64,000 nucleotides of DNA from Archangiaceae bacterium (GTDB taxonomy: Bacteria > Myxococcota > Myxococcia > Myxococcales > Myxococcaceae). The DNA lies in assembly GCA_016714225.1 (NCBI GenBank), contig JADJNS010000008.1, forward strand, positions 248,001 through 312,000. The letters run 5' to 3'. The first letter of the stretch is position 1. Each line of letters opens with the position of its first letter. The notes beneath the pieces were generated by a model. The model saw nothing but the letters and a program-made list of their open reading frames with translations, was not told the origin of the DNA and did not search any database. Positions 16,541 to 25,033 of the stretch are shown here, piece after piece. The translations under genes were made by a program, and so were the position numbers.

Positions 16541-18078
16541 AGCGGCAGCTCGAGGTGGAGCGAGGTGCCTCCGCCGGGGCGGGGCGCGATGTCGGCGAAC
16601 CCGCCCAGGCGGGCGGCGCGCTCGCGAATGCCGAGCAGCCCCAGGGCGCTGGGGCTGTGCACCACCTCGGAAGAGATGCCGCGGCCATCGTCGTCGACCT
16701 CGAAGACCAGGGTGTCGGCCTTGCGCTCGAGCGAGACGTCGACCTGGCGGGCGTGGGCGTGGCGGGTGATGTTGGTGAGGGCCTCTTGAAAGATGCGGAA
16801 GGCGGCGGTGGCGACGTCGGGCGGCAGCGGGAGATCTCCCAGGGCGGCATGCACCGCGACCGGGGTGCCGGTGCGCAGGCTGAACTCTTGCGCCTGCCAC
16901 TCGATGGCGGCGAGCAGGCCGAGATCGTCGAGCACACCGGGGCGCAGCTCGGCGGAGATGCGGCGCACCTGGGCGAGCAGCTCGTCGGTGGCGGCGGCGA
17001 GGTGGGTGGCCTGCTCGCCGACCAGCGAGTTGGGCAGCGGGTCGGGGCGGCGGGCGAGGCGGCCGAGGCGGGCGAGGTCCATCTTCAGGGCGGTGAGCGA
17101 CTGGCCGAGCTGGTCGTGAATCTCGCGGGCGATGCCCTTGCGCTCGTCTTCGCGAATCGACTCGAGGCGGGCCGAGAGCCCGCGCAGCTGCCCCTCGAGC
17201 TGGCGATTCTCGACCGCGACACCGGTGAGGTGGGCGGCGCGGGCGGTCAGCTCGAGCTCGCGCGGGGTGGGGCTGCGCACCTCGCGGTAGTAGAGCGCGA
17301 AGGTGCCCAGCACGCGGTGATCGCGCGAGAAGAACGGCGTCGACCAGCAGGCCAGCAGCCCGTGGCCGAGGGCCAGCTGGCGGTAGCTCGCCCACAGCGG
17401 GTCGACCGAGATGTCGGAGACGTAGACCGGCTCTTTGCGCCAGGCGGCGGTGCCGCACGAGCCGCTCTGGGCCGCGATGGCCCCGCCGTCGATCGCCGCG
17501 ACGTACGCGCGGGGGAGGCTGGGCGCCGCCCCGTGCATGAGCCGGGTGCCGGTGGGGTCGACCAGGAGAATCGAGGCGAGCGTGCCGGCCGACTGTTCTT
17601 CGATGATGCCGACCAGCTGGCCGAGGATCTCGGGGAGCGGAGCGCCGGTGGCGACCGCCTCGAGCACCAGGGCGCCGGAGCGCTCGAGGCGGTAGGCGCG
17701 CTGGCGCTCGGTGACGTCGTGACAGACGCCCACCAGGGTGAGCGGCCGGCCGTCGGGAGCGCGGCGGACCTCGCCGCGGGTCTCGAGCTCGCGCACCGTG
17801 CCGTCGGGGCGCACGATGCGCTCGGCATAGCCGAACGCGACGTCGCGCTCGGTGGCGTACTGCACCGCCTGGCGAACTCGGCCGCGATCGTCGGGGTGAA
17901 CGCGCGCCAGCACTGCGTCGAAGGTCAACCTGACCGCGCCCGGCGGCACGCCGTAGATGCGGTAGAGCTCGTCGGACCACCAGACCTCGTCGGTCTCGAC
18001 GCTCCACTCCCAGCTGCCGACGTGGGCGATGCGCTCTACGCGGGCTGCGCGCTCGGGATCTTCGCTCGGATTTCTCAA
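16537..18078 (-). CDS. NarX-type sensor histidine kinase (PAS-GAF-HisKA_3-HATPase)
   Basis: Cytoplasmic sensor. A PAS/PAC domain (HVGSWEWSVETDEVWWSDEL to VCHDVTERQRA, about 15-130) is followed by a GAF domain (about 140-300), a HisKA_3 dimerisation helix with the phospho-His in RKGIAREIHDQLGQSL, and a HATPase (EALTNITRHAHA, DDDGRGI). It has no transmembrane helix, so it senses an internal signal. I prefer TTG 18078 because GGGGGTG lies about 6 nt upstream and the PAS fold starts just after; the frame is open upstream to GTG 18129. It forms an operon with the downstream regulator. Confidence 0.92.
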   Translation of the reverse strand: MRNPSEDPERAARVERIAHVGSWEWSVETDEVWWSDELYRIYGVPPGAVRLTFDAVLARVHPDDRGRVRQAVQYATERDVAFGYAERIVRPDGTVRELETRGEVRRAPDGRPLTLVGVCHDVTERQRAYRLERSGALVLEAVATGAPLPEILGQLVGIIEEQSAGTLASILLVDPTGTRLMHGAAPSLPRAYVAAIDGGAIAAQSGSCGTAAWRKEPVYVSDISVDPLWASYRQLALGHGLLACWSTPFFSRDHRVLGTFALYYREVRSPTPRELELTARAAHLTGVAVENRQLEGQLRGLSARLESIREDERKGIAREIHDQLGQSLTALKMDLARLGRLARRPDPLPNSLVGEQATHLAAATDELLAQVRRISAELRPGVLDDLGLLAAIEWQAQEFSLRTGTPVAVHAALGDLPLPPDVATAAFRIFQEALTNITRHAHARQVDVSLERKADTLVFEVDDDGRGISSEVVHSPSALGLLGIRERAARLGGFADIAPRPGGGTSLHLELPL

Positions 18079-18225
18079 TCGACACCCCCGGTGTGCGATG
18101 TCGATTCTTAACCGATCGACCGCCCGCACGCCGCATCGGTCGGCGCGGCGATGCGCGTCGGAACCTTGCCTGCTCGCAGGGCGGTCGCGGTACTTGCCCG
18201 GTCGCCCGCCGACCGGCGGCTGAGC

Positions 18226-19050
18226 TCAGTAGTTGGTGCGCACCTGCACCGGGTGCCCGTTGTCTTCGAAGACGTTGCCGGTCGAGGTCTGGGTGAAGGT
18301 GGCGTCGAACACCAGGGTGAAGGCCGCGTCGGGCTGGCCTTTGGGGGTGGCCATGCCGCGGTCGAAGCGGTTGCGCAGGAAGCGGCCTCCGCCGCCGATC
18401 GCGCCTCCGCCGTTGACGCAGTAGGCGCCGCCGCCCAGCCAGTTGTCTTCGATGTCGAGGCCGCTGCTGGGACCGATGCCGGTGTTGATCATCATCGCCG
18501 CGAGCTGCGAGTGGGGCGCCGGCTGGGTGCCGAGCTCGGGGTCGTGGTACGCCGAGAAGCTCGAGCCGATGACCTGCAGGCCATTGCCGCCGTGCGACTG
18601 AATCACGTCGTTGTGGGTGCGCGAGTCGGGGCCGGGGTGACCGGGGTCGGGCGAGAAGTGCACCAGGTCGTGCCCGTAGCTGCCTTGAATCGAGATGTTC
18701 ACGTTGGCGCCGCTGGACACGGGAATCGCCGAGAAGGCATCGACCACGCCCGAGACGTCGACCCGGTAAGCGGTGAAGTTGCGGTACCCGATGCCGTTGA
18801 CGTGGGTGTTGGGGTGGGCGGCGCGCACGGTGGTGAACTCGATGCGGGTGTTGGTGCCCGAGTGGGTGTCGATGAGCCAGTGGCTGTTCTGCGGCAGCGC
18901 GTCACCGCCCACGACCACCACGTTGCTGATGGTCACGTCGGCGGCCTTCACGATGATGCGGCCGTGCACGATCTTGTCGGCGAACACCGCGCCGTTGGTG
19001 GTGAGGGTGACGTCGCCGTCGATGACCGCGGTCGGGTAGGGGCGAATCAC
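18226..19050 (-). CDS. parallel beta-helix part of a surface lipoprotein, frame-shifted from its N-terminus
   Basis: Reads as a right-handed beta-helix of the pectate-lyase type (TAVIDGDVTLTTNGAVFADK, IIVKAADVTISNVVVVGG, then HNDVIQSHGGNGLQVIG), usually carbohydrate-binding or cleaving. A motif common at the head of such domains (PDATNTG) is encoded in this frame just upstream of GTG 19050, where it overlaps the end of the preceding lipoprotein frame. So the two pieces were almost certainly one protein of about 460 residues, with an indel at about 19075-19100. If expressed as it stands, a GTG start overlapping the upstream stop could restart translation, but the product would lack an export signal. 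Confidence 0.65.
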   Translation of the reverse strand: MIRPYPTAVIDGDVTLTTNGAVFADKIVHGRIIVKAADVTISNVVVVGGDALPQNSHWLIDTHSGTNTRIEFTTVRAAHPNTHVNGIGYRNFTAYRVDVSGVVDAFSAIPVSSGANVNISIQGSYGHDLVHFSPDPGHPGPDSRTHNDVIQSHGGNGLQVIGSSFSAYHDPELGTQPAPHSQLAAMMINTGIGPSSGLDIEDNWLGGGAYCVNGGGAIGGGGRFLRNRFDRGMATPKGQPDAAFTLVFDATFTQTSTGNVFEDNGHPVQVRTNY

Positions 19051-19613
19051 TCCCGCGCCGGTGTTGGTGGCGTCGGGCCGGGTCTCTGCCGCAGCACGAA
19101 CGGGGTGGCGCCGAAGGGCTGCAGCTCGGTGACGCTGGCCCAGGTGTTCTCGGTGTTGCCGAGCACCGCCAGCCTCAACCAGCGGGCGCTGGTCTGGGCG
19201 AAGCCGACCGTCTGCAGCGCGGTGGTGCGCGCGCTGGTGCCGCTGAACACCCGGGTGAAGGTCGTGCCGTCGGTCGACGTCTCGAGCGTGAAGGTGTTGC
19301 TGCGGGTGTCGCCGACGTACCAGCCCAGGCCGACGCCGCACAGCTGCCGGAGCGCGCCGAGATCTGCGGTGAGCGTGGCGCCGATGCCCTTGCCCGACCA
19401 GCGGGTGGCGAGGCTGCCGTCGATGGCGTGCGGAGCTTCGTTGCCTTCTTGTTCGACGCTCGCGCTGACCGCCGAGACGGCGAGCCGTGCGGCGCAGTTG
19501 GCGTTCACGCTTTGATCTGTCGACGACTCGAGCTCGCCAGCGGAGAACAGGTCGGGGCCGCACGCAGCGAGTGAAAACGAAGCCAGGAGGGAGAGGTGGG
19601 CTCGAAGGGGCAT
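19047..19613 (-). CDS. lipoprotein with F5/8 type C (discoidin-like) domain, C-terminus lost by frameshift
   Basis: Signal peptide with lipobox (LLASFSLAAC, Cys18), so attached to a membrane. Residues 40-165 form a discoidin/F5-8C domain (PHAIDGSLATRWSGKGIGA, LGWYVGDTRSNTFTLETSTD, SARWLRLAVLG), which usually binds carbohydrate. The end (RQRPGPTPPTPARE) is out-of-frame translation of the PDATNTG linker of the beta-helix part. The combined architecture, discoidin plus beta-helix, fits a polysaccharide-binding surface protein. Confidence 0.75.
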   Translation of the reverse strand: MPLRAHLSLLASFSLAACGPDLFSAGELESSTDQSVNANCAARLAVSAVSASVEQEGNEAPHAIDGSLATRWSGKGIGATLTADLGALRQLCGVGLGWYVGDTRSNTFTLETSTDGTTFTRVFSGTSARTTALQTVGFAQTSARWLRLAVLGNTENTWASVTELQPFGATPFVLRQRPGPTPPTPARE

Positions 19614-19698
19614 GCTCGAGACGTTGAGCGAGCCCCTCTTCCAAAGGCAGCCCTAGGTTTCGACAGGGTCGCGCCCTCGTTTCACTGGGAACTGCAGT

Positions 19699-20727
19699 TC
19701 ACAGATCGGCGGCGGGTCGCCACACGCGCTCGAGGGCCGCTTGCATCGCGGCGCTGACTCCGAGCGGCTCGGTCTCGGCTTCGGTGACCCAGCGGCACTC
19801 GGTGTAACCGTCGAGGTGCTTCAGCGGGGGCGTGGCGGCGGTGGCGTACAGCTCGAGCACCAGGTCGCGATGGGTGAGGGTGCGCTCGACGGTGGCGAGG
19901 TGCTTGCCCAGCTTCGTGCCTTCGAGCACGCGGGTGAGCTGGGCGCGGCTGGCGGCGGTGGGCAGCTCCCACAGGCCGCCGAACAGACCACCATCGGGGC
20001 GGCGGGCCAGCAGCACCCGATCGTCTCTGCGGCAGACCGCGACCTTCAGCTCCAGGCGCTTGCGAACGGCCCGCACCTTGGGGGGCGGGAGCGTCTCGAC
20101 GCGGCCCTGGGCGAGCGCCTGGCACTCGCCGCGAATCGGGCAGAGCAGGCACAGCGGCCCCTTGGGCAAGCAGACGGTCGCGCCCAGCTCCATCAGCGCT
20201 TCGTTGAGATCGCCCGGTCGGGGCCCCTGCACCAGGGCCTCGGCGAGCTGCCAGAGCTGGCGTTCGCGGGCCTTGTCGCCGACCGGAGCGTCGATGGCGT
20301 GCACGCGCGAGAAGACCCGGGCGACGTTGCCGTCGACGATGGGGGCGGGCTCTGAGAACGCGATCGAAGCCACGGCGCCGGCGGTGTAGCGACCGAACCC
20401 GGGGAGCTCGAGCAGCCCGGCGGCGGTGCCCGGCAGCTTGCCGCCGTGCACTTCGACGATGGCCTGCGCCGCGCGGTGCAGGTTGCGCGCGCGCGAGTAG
20501 TAGCCGAGCCCCTTCCACTGGCCGAGCACTTCGGCGAGCGGCGCCTTGGCGAGCGCCTTCACGGTGGGGAAGCGCTTCAAGAACCGAAGGTAGTAGGGAA
20601 TGACGGTCGAGACCTGGGTCTGCTGGAGCATCACCTCGGAGACCCAGACCGCGTAGGGCTCTCGAGCGCCTCTCCAGGGGAGGTCACGCTTGTGCTTGCT
20701 GAACCAGTCGAGGAGCGCCTGCCGCAC
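19699..20727 (-). CDS. mutY: A/G-specific adenine DNA glycosylase
   Basis: Removes adenine mispaired with 8-oxoguanine. Catalytic Glu31 (SEVMLQQTQVS), helix-hairpin-helix LPGFGRYTAGAV (about 108-119) and Asp132 (IVDGNVARVFS) are present. The 4Fe-4S cluster ligands are Cys186, Cys193, Cys196 and Cys202 in the C-x6-C-x2-C-x5-C pattern. The C-terminal 120 residues are the Nudix-like 8-oxoG recognition domain (RRPDGGLFGGLWELPTA). Normal length (342). GTG start 20727 with TATGGT (20742-20737) 9 nt upstream and no Shine-Dalgarno. The upstream TPR gene runs into it only because of that gene's frameshift. Confidence 0.96.
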   Translation of the reverse strand: MRQALLDWFSKHKRDLPWRGAREPYAVWVSEVMLQQTQVSTVIPYYLRFLKRFPTVKALAKAPLAEVLGQWKGLGYYSRARNLHRAAQAIVEVHGGKLPGTAAGLLELPGFGRYTAGAVASIAFSEPAPIVDGNVARVFSRVHAIDAPVGDKARERQLWQLAEALVQGPRPGDLNEALMELGATVCLPKGPLCLLCPIRGECQALAQGRVETLPPPKVRAVRKRLELKVAVCRRDDRVLLARRPDGGLFGGLWELPTAASRAQLTRVLEGTKLGKHLATVERTLTHRDLVLELYATAATPPLKHLDGYTECRWVTEAETEPLGVSAAMQAALERVWRPAADL

Positions 20728-21364
20728 GGGGGCGGCACCATAGCGCCCGTTCAGCCGCCGCGGAGGCGGCGGTAGTCTTTGGGTGTCTGATGGCGGCGAT
20801 CTTCTCTCCCTTCTTCTCGTAGAGCCGCGCCAGGTTGAAGTACGCGTCGACGCACTGAGGGTCGGCGGCGATGGCCTCTTGGTAGCGGGTGACGGCGTCG
20901 TCGTGGCGCCCGAGGTCTTCGAGCACCACCGCGAGGTTGAAGATGGCGGTGGCGTCGTCGGGCCGCACGACCAGGGCGGCGACGTAGTGGGCTTCGGCCT
21001 CGCGCAGGCGGCCGCGGGTGTGCAGCAGGCGGCCGAGGTTGACGTGCGCGTCGGCGTGCTTCGGGTTCGCGGCGACCGCCTCGAGGTAGCGGTCGATGGC
21101 GCCGGTGGGGTCTTGGTCTTCGAGCGAGCAGGCCTGCTCGTACGAGGCGTCGGCCGAGACGGGAACCGGGTCGCGCGCCGGGCGCCGCGAGGCGTTGGTG
21201 CGCATCAGCACGACTTCGTGGAAGGTGAAGAGGTCTCGGGTGGCGCCGAGGAGCGATTGCGAGAGGGCCTGAATGTGCTCGGCGGAGAGGCCGAGCAGGG
21301 CGGCAACTTCATTGAGCGTGTAGCTGCGTCGCATGAGAGCCGACATAGCGCGGGGGTCTGACAT
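20684..21364 (-). CDS. MerR-like HTH/TPR protein; C-terminus altered by a frameshift
   Basis: Residues 10-55 look like a MerR-type helix-turn-helix (SYTLNEVAALLGLSAEHIQA), then three TPR units of 34 residues (ADAHVNLGRLLHTRGRLREA and so on) to about 185. The family ends with a helix like AIRHLKDYRRL. Here AIRHPK is followed by nonsense, while DYRRLRGG and a stop at 20751-20753 appear in the next frame. One missing base near 20792 would restore a 204-residue protein ending at 20751 that no longer overlaps mutY. Role unknown; TPR units mediate protein contacts. Confidence 0.75.
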   Translation of the reverse strand: MSDPRAMSALMRRSYTLNEVAALLGLSAEHIQALSQSLLGATRDLFTFHEVVLMRTNASRRPARDPVPVSADASYEQACSLEDQDPTGAIDRYLEAVAANPKHADAHVNLGRLLHTRGRLREAEAHYVAALVVRPDDATAIFNLAVVLEDLGRHDDAVTRYQEAIAADPQCVDAYFNLARLYEKKGEKIAAIRHPKTTAASAAAERALWCRPRAAGAPRLVQQAQA

Positions 21365-21503
21365 CGAAGGGGCGCTGTCAACCGAACCATGACGAGTGTG
21401 GGGTCGACCCCACCACAGCGCCGGTTCGTGGTCAGCGCGGCGCAGTGCCTCAGGCCACTTGAGAGGTGCGCGGGCTGGTACCGGCGTTGCTCAAGGGGGA
21501 GCC

Positions 21504-23648
21504 ATGATCGCCCCCGCTCGCTTTGCCCTCGTCCTGTTCTCCATGCTCGCCGCCGCCTGCACCGGCACGGTGACCGACCACCCGCCCGGCCATACCGACC
21601 CTGACGCCGGCGCCCGCGATGCGGGGCGCACGGTGCCCGACGCCGGCCCGAGCGCCGAGCCCGACTCGGGCACCGGGCCCATCGATGAGACGCCCGACGC
21701 GGGCCCGGTGGTCACCCAGCCCATGCCGGTGACCGAGCTGCCGCCGTTGCCCACCCTCACCAACCTCGACGTGCGCGTGACCGCCGACTCGGTCGCCGTC
21801 AGGTTCGACGCGGTCGAGGGCGCGAAGGACTACCGCATCTACCCGCTGCCCACGCAGGACGGGGGAATTCTCGTCGGGGCCGACGGGCGGGTGACGATAC
21901 CCAGCGCGGTCTACCGCTGCGCCGGCCAGCGCGAAGATCTCTACGTGATTCCCGATCGCCCGGGCGTGAACGACAACGCCGCCGGCGGCACCACCACCGT
22001 CAACGGCAGCGTTCAGGGCTTCACCCGCGCCGAAGCCGACGCCACCCTCGGCCACGTCTACCGCACGCCCGGCACCGGCCGCATTCCGGTCTACGTGCTG
22101 GGCAACGCGCCGGTCGCCGACGGCAACGCGCCTCCGGGCGGCTGCGGTCGGCCCACCTTCGAGGCCAGCCGGGTGAAGACGTACACCACCGACTCTGCCG
22201 CGCGCGCGCAGGCCCTCGCCGGCCACGCGCGAGACCTGGGCGTCGGCTTCTACGCGCCCGCCAGCGCGAGCAGCGCGACCCGGCCAGTGTACGGCAAGAA
22301 GGTCAACGGTGACGCGCTGGTCTGGAGCCAGGGCACCGAGGCCAGCAACCGCGGCAGCGCGCCGACGCTCTTCCAGGTGCTGACCGCCCCGGCCGCCGAC
22401 ACCGTGCCGCTCAAGCGCGTACACGTCGAGCCGTACTGCGCGAACCCGCACGACGAGCTGGCGGTCGGCACGGTGGCCTACCTCACCGCGCGCAACCAGG
22501 GTGACCAGCCGCTCGCCGCGGTGCGCTGGTCGGGCGTCACCGCCGACACGGTGCTGGTCGTCGAGGCGCTCGATCAGGGCTGCCCCTTTCAGGGCGTGCT
22601 GTCGCCCAAGCACCAGGCGGCGCACACCGACACCGGCATCGACTACCCCGAGTTTTCGACGCTCGCCGAGCTCGCCGCGAAGACGGCCACCGGCGAGGTC
22701 TTCGTCAACGGCCAGTACGCCAGCAGCAACCAGCCCAGGGCCGTGGCGCGCTCGTTCGTCAAGGTCACCCCGGGGGACGCCGCGACCTGGGACTTCAAAG
22801 ACGACTTCAACTCGCCGATGCAGCCGTTCACCGATCTCAGCGACGGCACCTTCTTGAACTACCACTTCAAGTCGCCGACCTACGATCTCTACACCACCGG
22901 CAACGCCACCTACGTGGTGGGCAACACGCTCAACGAGGCGTGGTTCCTCTTCGGAGACTGGGCCGCCGACGTCGGAGGCATCATTCGCCTCGCCCCGCTG
23001 CAGAAGGCGACCCTGGCGGCGAACAGTTACCTGCACGTCACCGCCGAGATGGACTTTCTGGCCACCGGCCGCCGCTACACCCAGCTCGTGATCAGCGACC
23101 GCGACGCCCCCGCCCAGAAGACCATGGACCAGGGCAAGACCCTGGTCATCCAGCCCAAGGACATGGGCGGCGTGATGAACATCGAGGCCTGCGATCACCG
23201 CTTCTGGCAGGTGAACGACCAGTGCCCGCTGCTGCCGCAGTACCCGACCAGCTTCCAGCCCGCGGTGCCGGTGGCCTCTGAGCTGGTGGGGCTCGATCGC
23301 CTGGTGAAGGTCGACGTCTACGTGTCGACCCAGCGCCTCTACCTGCTGCTCGACGACCAGCCGTACTCGTGCACCACGCTGCCCGCGGTCGGCGACGACG
23401 GCCACAGCTACACGGCTCCCAACGCCGGGCCGGTGACGGTGTCGTTCGGCGCGGTGATGTACCACTCGGGCGCCGACTTCTCGCCTGCCGGCGCGCAGCT
23501 CGACGCCAGCGCTCCGTCGTACCGCTTCACCCGCGAGAAGCTGATGACCTTGAGCCAGCGCCACTTCGACAACTTCGCCTTTCGCAGCACAGTCGCCGCC
23601 CCCGCCAACTGGAACGAGGAGCTCTACCCGTGCGTCTCGCACTTCTGA
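21504..23648 (+). CDS. large lipoprotein of unknown function
   Basis: 714 residues. Signal peptide with lipobox LAAAC (Cys18), then an unstructured spacer with repeated Asp-Ala-Gly (PDAGARDAGRTVPDAGP), a spacer style common in myxobacterial lipoproteins. The rest looks beta-rich with several Cys residues; segments such as NLDVRVTADSVAVRFDAVEG read like a fibronectin-III-type start. ATG 21504 has an AAGGGGGAG Shine-Dalgarno. Its stop lies within the next gene (19-nt overlap), so it forms a unit with the di-haem peroxidase and may be its partner on the cell surface. I do not recognise a named family. Confidence 0.8.
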   Translation: MIAPARFALVLFSMLAAACTGTVTDHPPGHTDPDAGARDAGRTVPDAGPSAEPDSGTGPIDETPDAGPVVTQPMPVTELPPLPTLTNLDVRVTADSVAVRFDAVEGAKDYRIYPLPTQDGGILVGADGRVTIPSAVYRCAGQREDLYVIPDRPGVNDNAAGGTTTVNGSVQGFTRAEADATLGHVYRTPGTGRIPVYVLGNAPVADGNAPPGGCGRPTFEASRVKTYTTDSAARAQALAGHARDLGVGFYAPASASSATRPVYGKKVNGDALVWSQGTEASNRGSAPTLFQVLTAPAADTVPLKRVHVEPYCANPHDELAVGTVAYLTARNQGDQPLAAVRWSGVTADTVLVVEALDQGCPFQGVLSPKHQAAHTDTGIDYPEFSTLAELAAKTATGEVFVNGQYASSNQPRAVARSFVKVTPGDAATWDFKDDFNSPMQPFTDLSDGTFLNYHFKSPTYDLYTTGNATYVVGNTLNEAWFLFGDWAADVGGIIRLAPLQKATLAANSYLHVTAEMDFLATGRRYTQLVISDRDAPAQKTMDQGKTLVIQPKDMGGVMNIEACDHRFWQVNDQCPLLPQYPTSFQPAVPVASELVGLDRLVKVDVYVSTQRLYLLLDDQPYSCTTLPAVGDDGHSYTAPNAGPVTVSFGAVMYHSGADFSPAGAQLDASAPSYRFTREKLMTLSQRHFDNFAFRSTVAAPANWNEELYPCVSHF

Positions 23649-24997
23649 CGCTGCTGCTGCTGGGGTGCGACGGCGCGATGCTCGCGCCCGGCCCGGCAGA
23701 TGCCGGCACGGTGTTCACCAGCGAGCGCGAGCGGCTCGCCTTCACCGAGCTCTCGCCCGGCGCGCTGCCGGAGCCGCCCCGAGACGTGACCAACCGCCAT
23801 GCCGATGACCCCGCCGCCGCGGCGCTGGGGCAGAAGCTCTTCTTCACCACGCTCTTGTCCGGCGCGCTGGTCGACCCCGATCAGAACGGCGGCGACGGCA
23901 CGCTGGGTCAGAAGGGCGACACCCAGAAGGTCGCCTGCGCCAGCTGCCACGTGCCCGAAGACTTCTTCTCGGACGGCCGCTCGCCCAGCCACCAGGTCTC
24001 GCTGGCCGCGGGGTGGGGCAGGCGGCGCGCTCCGTCGCTGCTCGACGCGGCGCAGTCGAAGCTCTTGATGTGGGACGGCCGCCACGACGCCTTCTACAAC
24101 CAGGTGTTCACTCCGCTGGAGAGCGTGGTCGAGCTGAACAGCTCGCGGCTCTTCGCGGCGCAGCAGGTGTTCGCCCACTTCAAGGCCGAGTACGAGGCGG
24201 TGTTCGGCGCGCTGCCGCCGCTGGGCGACACGGCGCGCTTTCCACCGCTCAGCGCGGCGCTGACCGGCTGCCAGCCGAGGTCGACGCAGCCGAGCCTCAC
24301 CTGCGACGGCACGGTACACGGCGTGCCCGGCGACGGCGCCGAGTTCGACGGCCTGAGCGAGGCTGACCAGGTGGCGGTCACCCGCGTGGTGGTGAACCTC
24401 GGCAAGGCGATCGAGGCGTACCTGCGCCTGCTCTCGTGCGGCCCCAGCCGCTTCGATCGGTGGGTGAGCGGAGACGCCGCGGCACTGAGCGAGGCCGAGC
24501 AGCGCGGGGCCCGCCTGTTCATCGGCAAGGGCAACTGCAGCCGCTGCCACTCGGGGGCGTACCTGACCGACCACGAGTTCCACAACGTCGGGCTCTCGCC
24601 GCGGGTGGTGGCCTCGGTGTTCCTCGACGCCAACGACGTGGGCGCGTCGGCCGGCGTGGCGGCCTCGCTCGCCGACCCGCTCAACTCGCTTAGCGCGTAC
24701 AGCGACGGAGACGACGGGCGGCTGCCTGCGGTCGTCCCCCCTGCGTGGCAGGGCGCGTTCAAGACGCCCTCGCTGCGCTGCGTGGCGAAGCGGCCCTCGC
24801 TGTTCCACACCGGCCAGGTGCTCAACCTCGATGCCGCGGTGGCCTTCTTCTCGAAGGGGGGCGACGCGTTCGGCTACCCGGGCAATTCGGAGCTCGCGCC
24901 GCTCGAGCTGACCGACGAAGAGCGGGCCGAGTTGGTGGCGTTTCTGCAGGCGCTCGATGGGCCCGGCCCCGCGGCGGGGTTGATGGCTGCGCCTTGA
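23630..24997 (+). CDS. di-haem cytochrome c peroxidase / MauG family lipoprotein
   Basis: The signal peptide ends in LLLLGC, a lipobox. Two haem c sites are visible: CASCH (about residue 105) and CSRCH (about residue 305), as in bacterial cytochrome c peroxidases and MauG. Other family stretches are LLSGALVDPDQNGGDGTLGQ, RRAPSLLDA, FNVGLSPR-like HNVGLSPRV and FKTPSLRCVA. Such enzymes reduce peroxide or oxidise protein side chains in the periplasm. GTG 23630 lies inside the preceding gene. 455 residues, normal length. Confidence 0.9.
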   Translation: MRLALLTLLLLGCDGAMLAPGPADAGTVFTSERERLAFTELSPGALPEPPRDVTNRHADDPAAAALGQKLFFTTLLSGALVDPDQNGGDGTLGQKGDTQKVACASCHVPEDFFSDGRSPSHQVSLAAGWGRRRAPSLLDAAQSKLLMWDGRHDAFYNQVFTPLESVVELNSSRLFAAQQVFAHFKAEYEAVFGALPPLGDTARFPPLSAALTGCQPRSTQPSLTCDGTVHGVPGDGAEFDGLSEADQVAVTRVVVNLGKAIEAYLRLLSCGPSRFDRWVSGDAAALSEAEQRGARLFIGKGNCSRCHSGAYLTDHEFHNVGLSPRVVASVFLDANDVGASAGVAASLADPLNSLSAYSDGDDGRLPAVVPPAWQGAFKTPSLRCVAKRPSLFHTGQVLNLDAAVAFFSKGGDAFGYPGNSELAPLELTDEERAELVAFLQALDGPGPAAGLMAAP

Positions 24998-25033
24998 GTG
25001 CGCTGGCGGTCTGGAGCATATGACCGCCCGCCG

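Noticed and set aside
19689..19700. Perfect 12-bp palindrome GAACTGCAGTTC as an operator
   Set aside because: It sits at the 3' end of mutY between two minus-strand genes, overlaps the stop codon, and is not near a promoter; probably chance.
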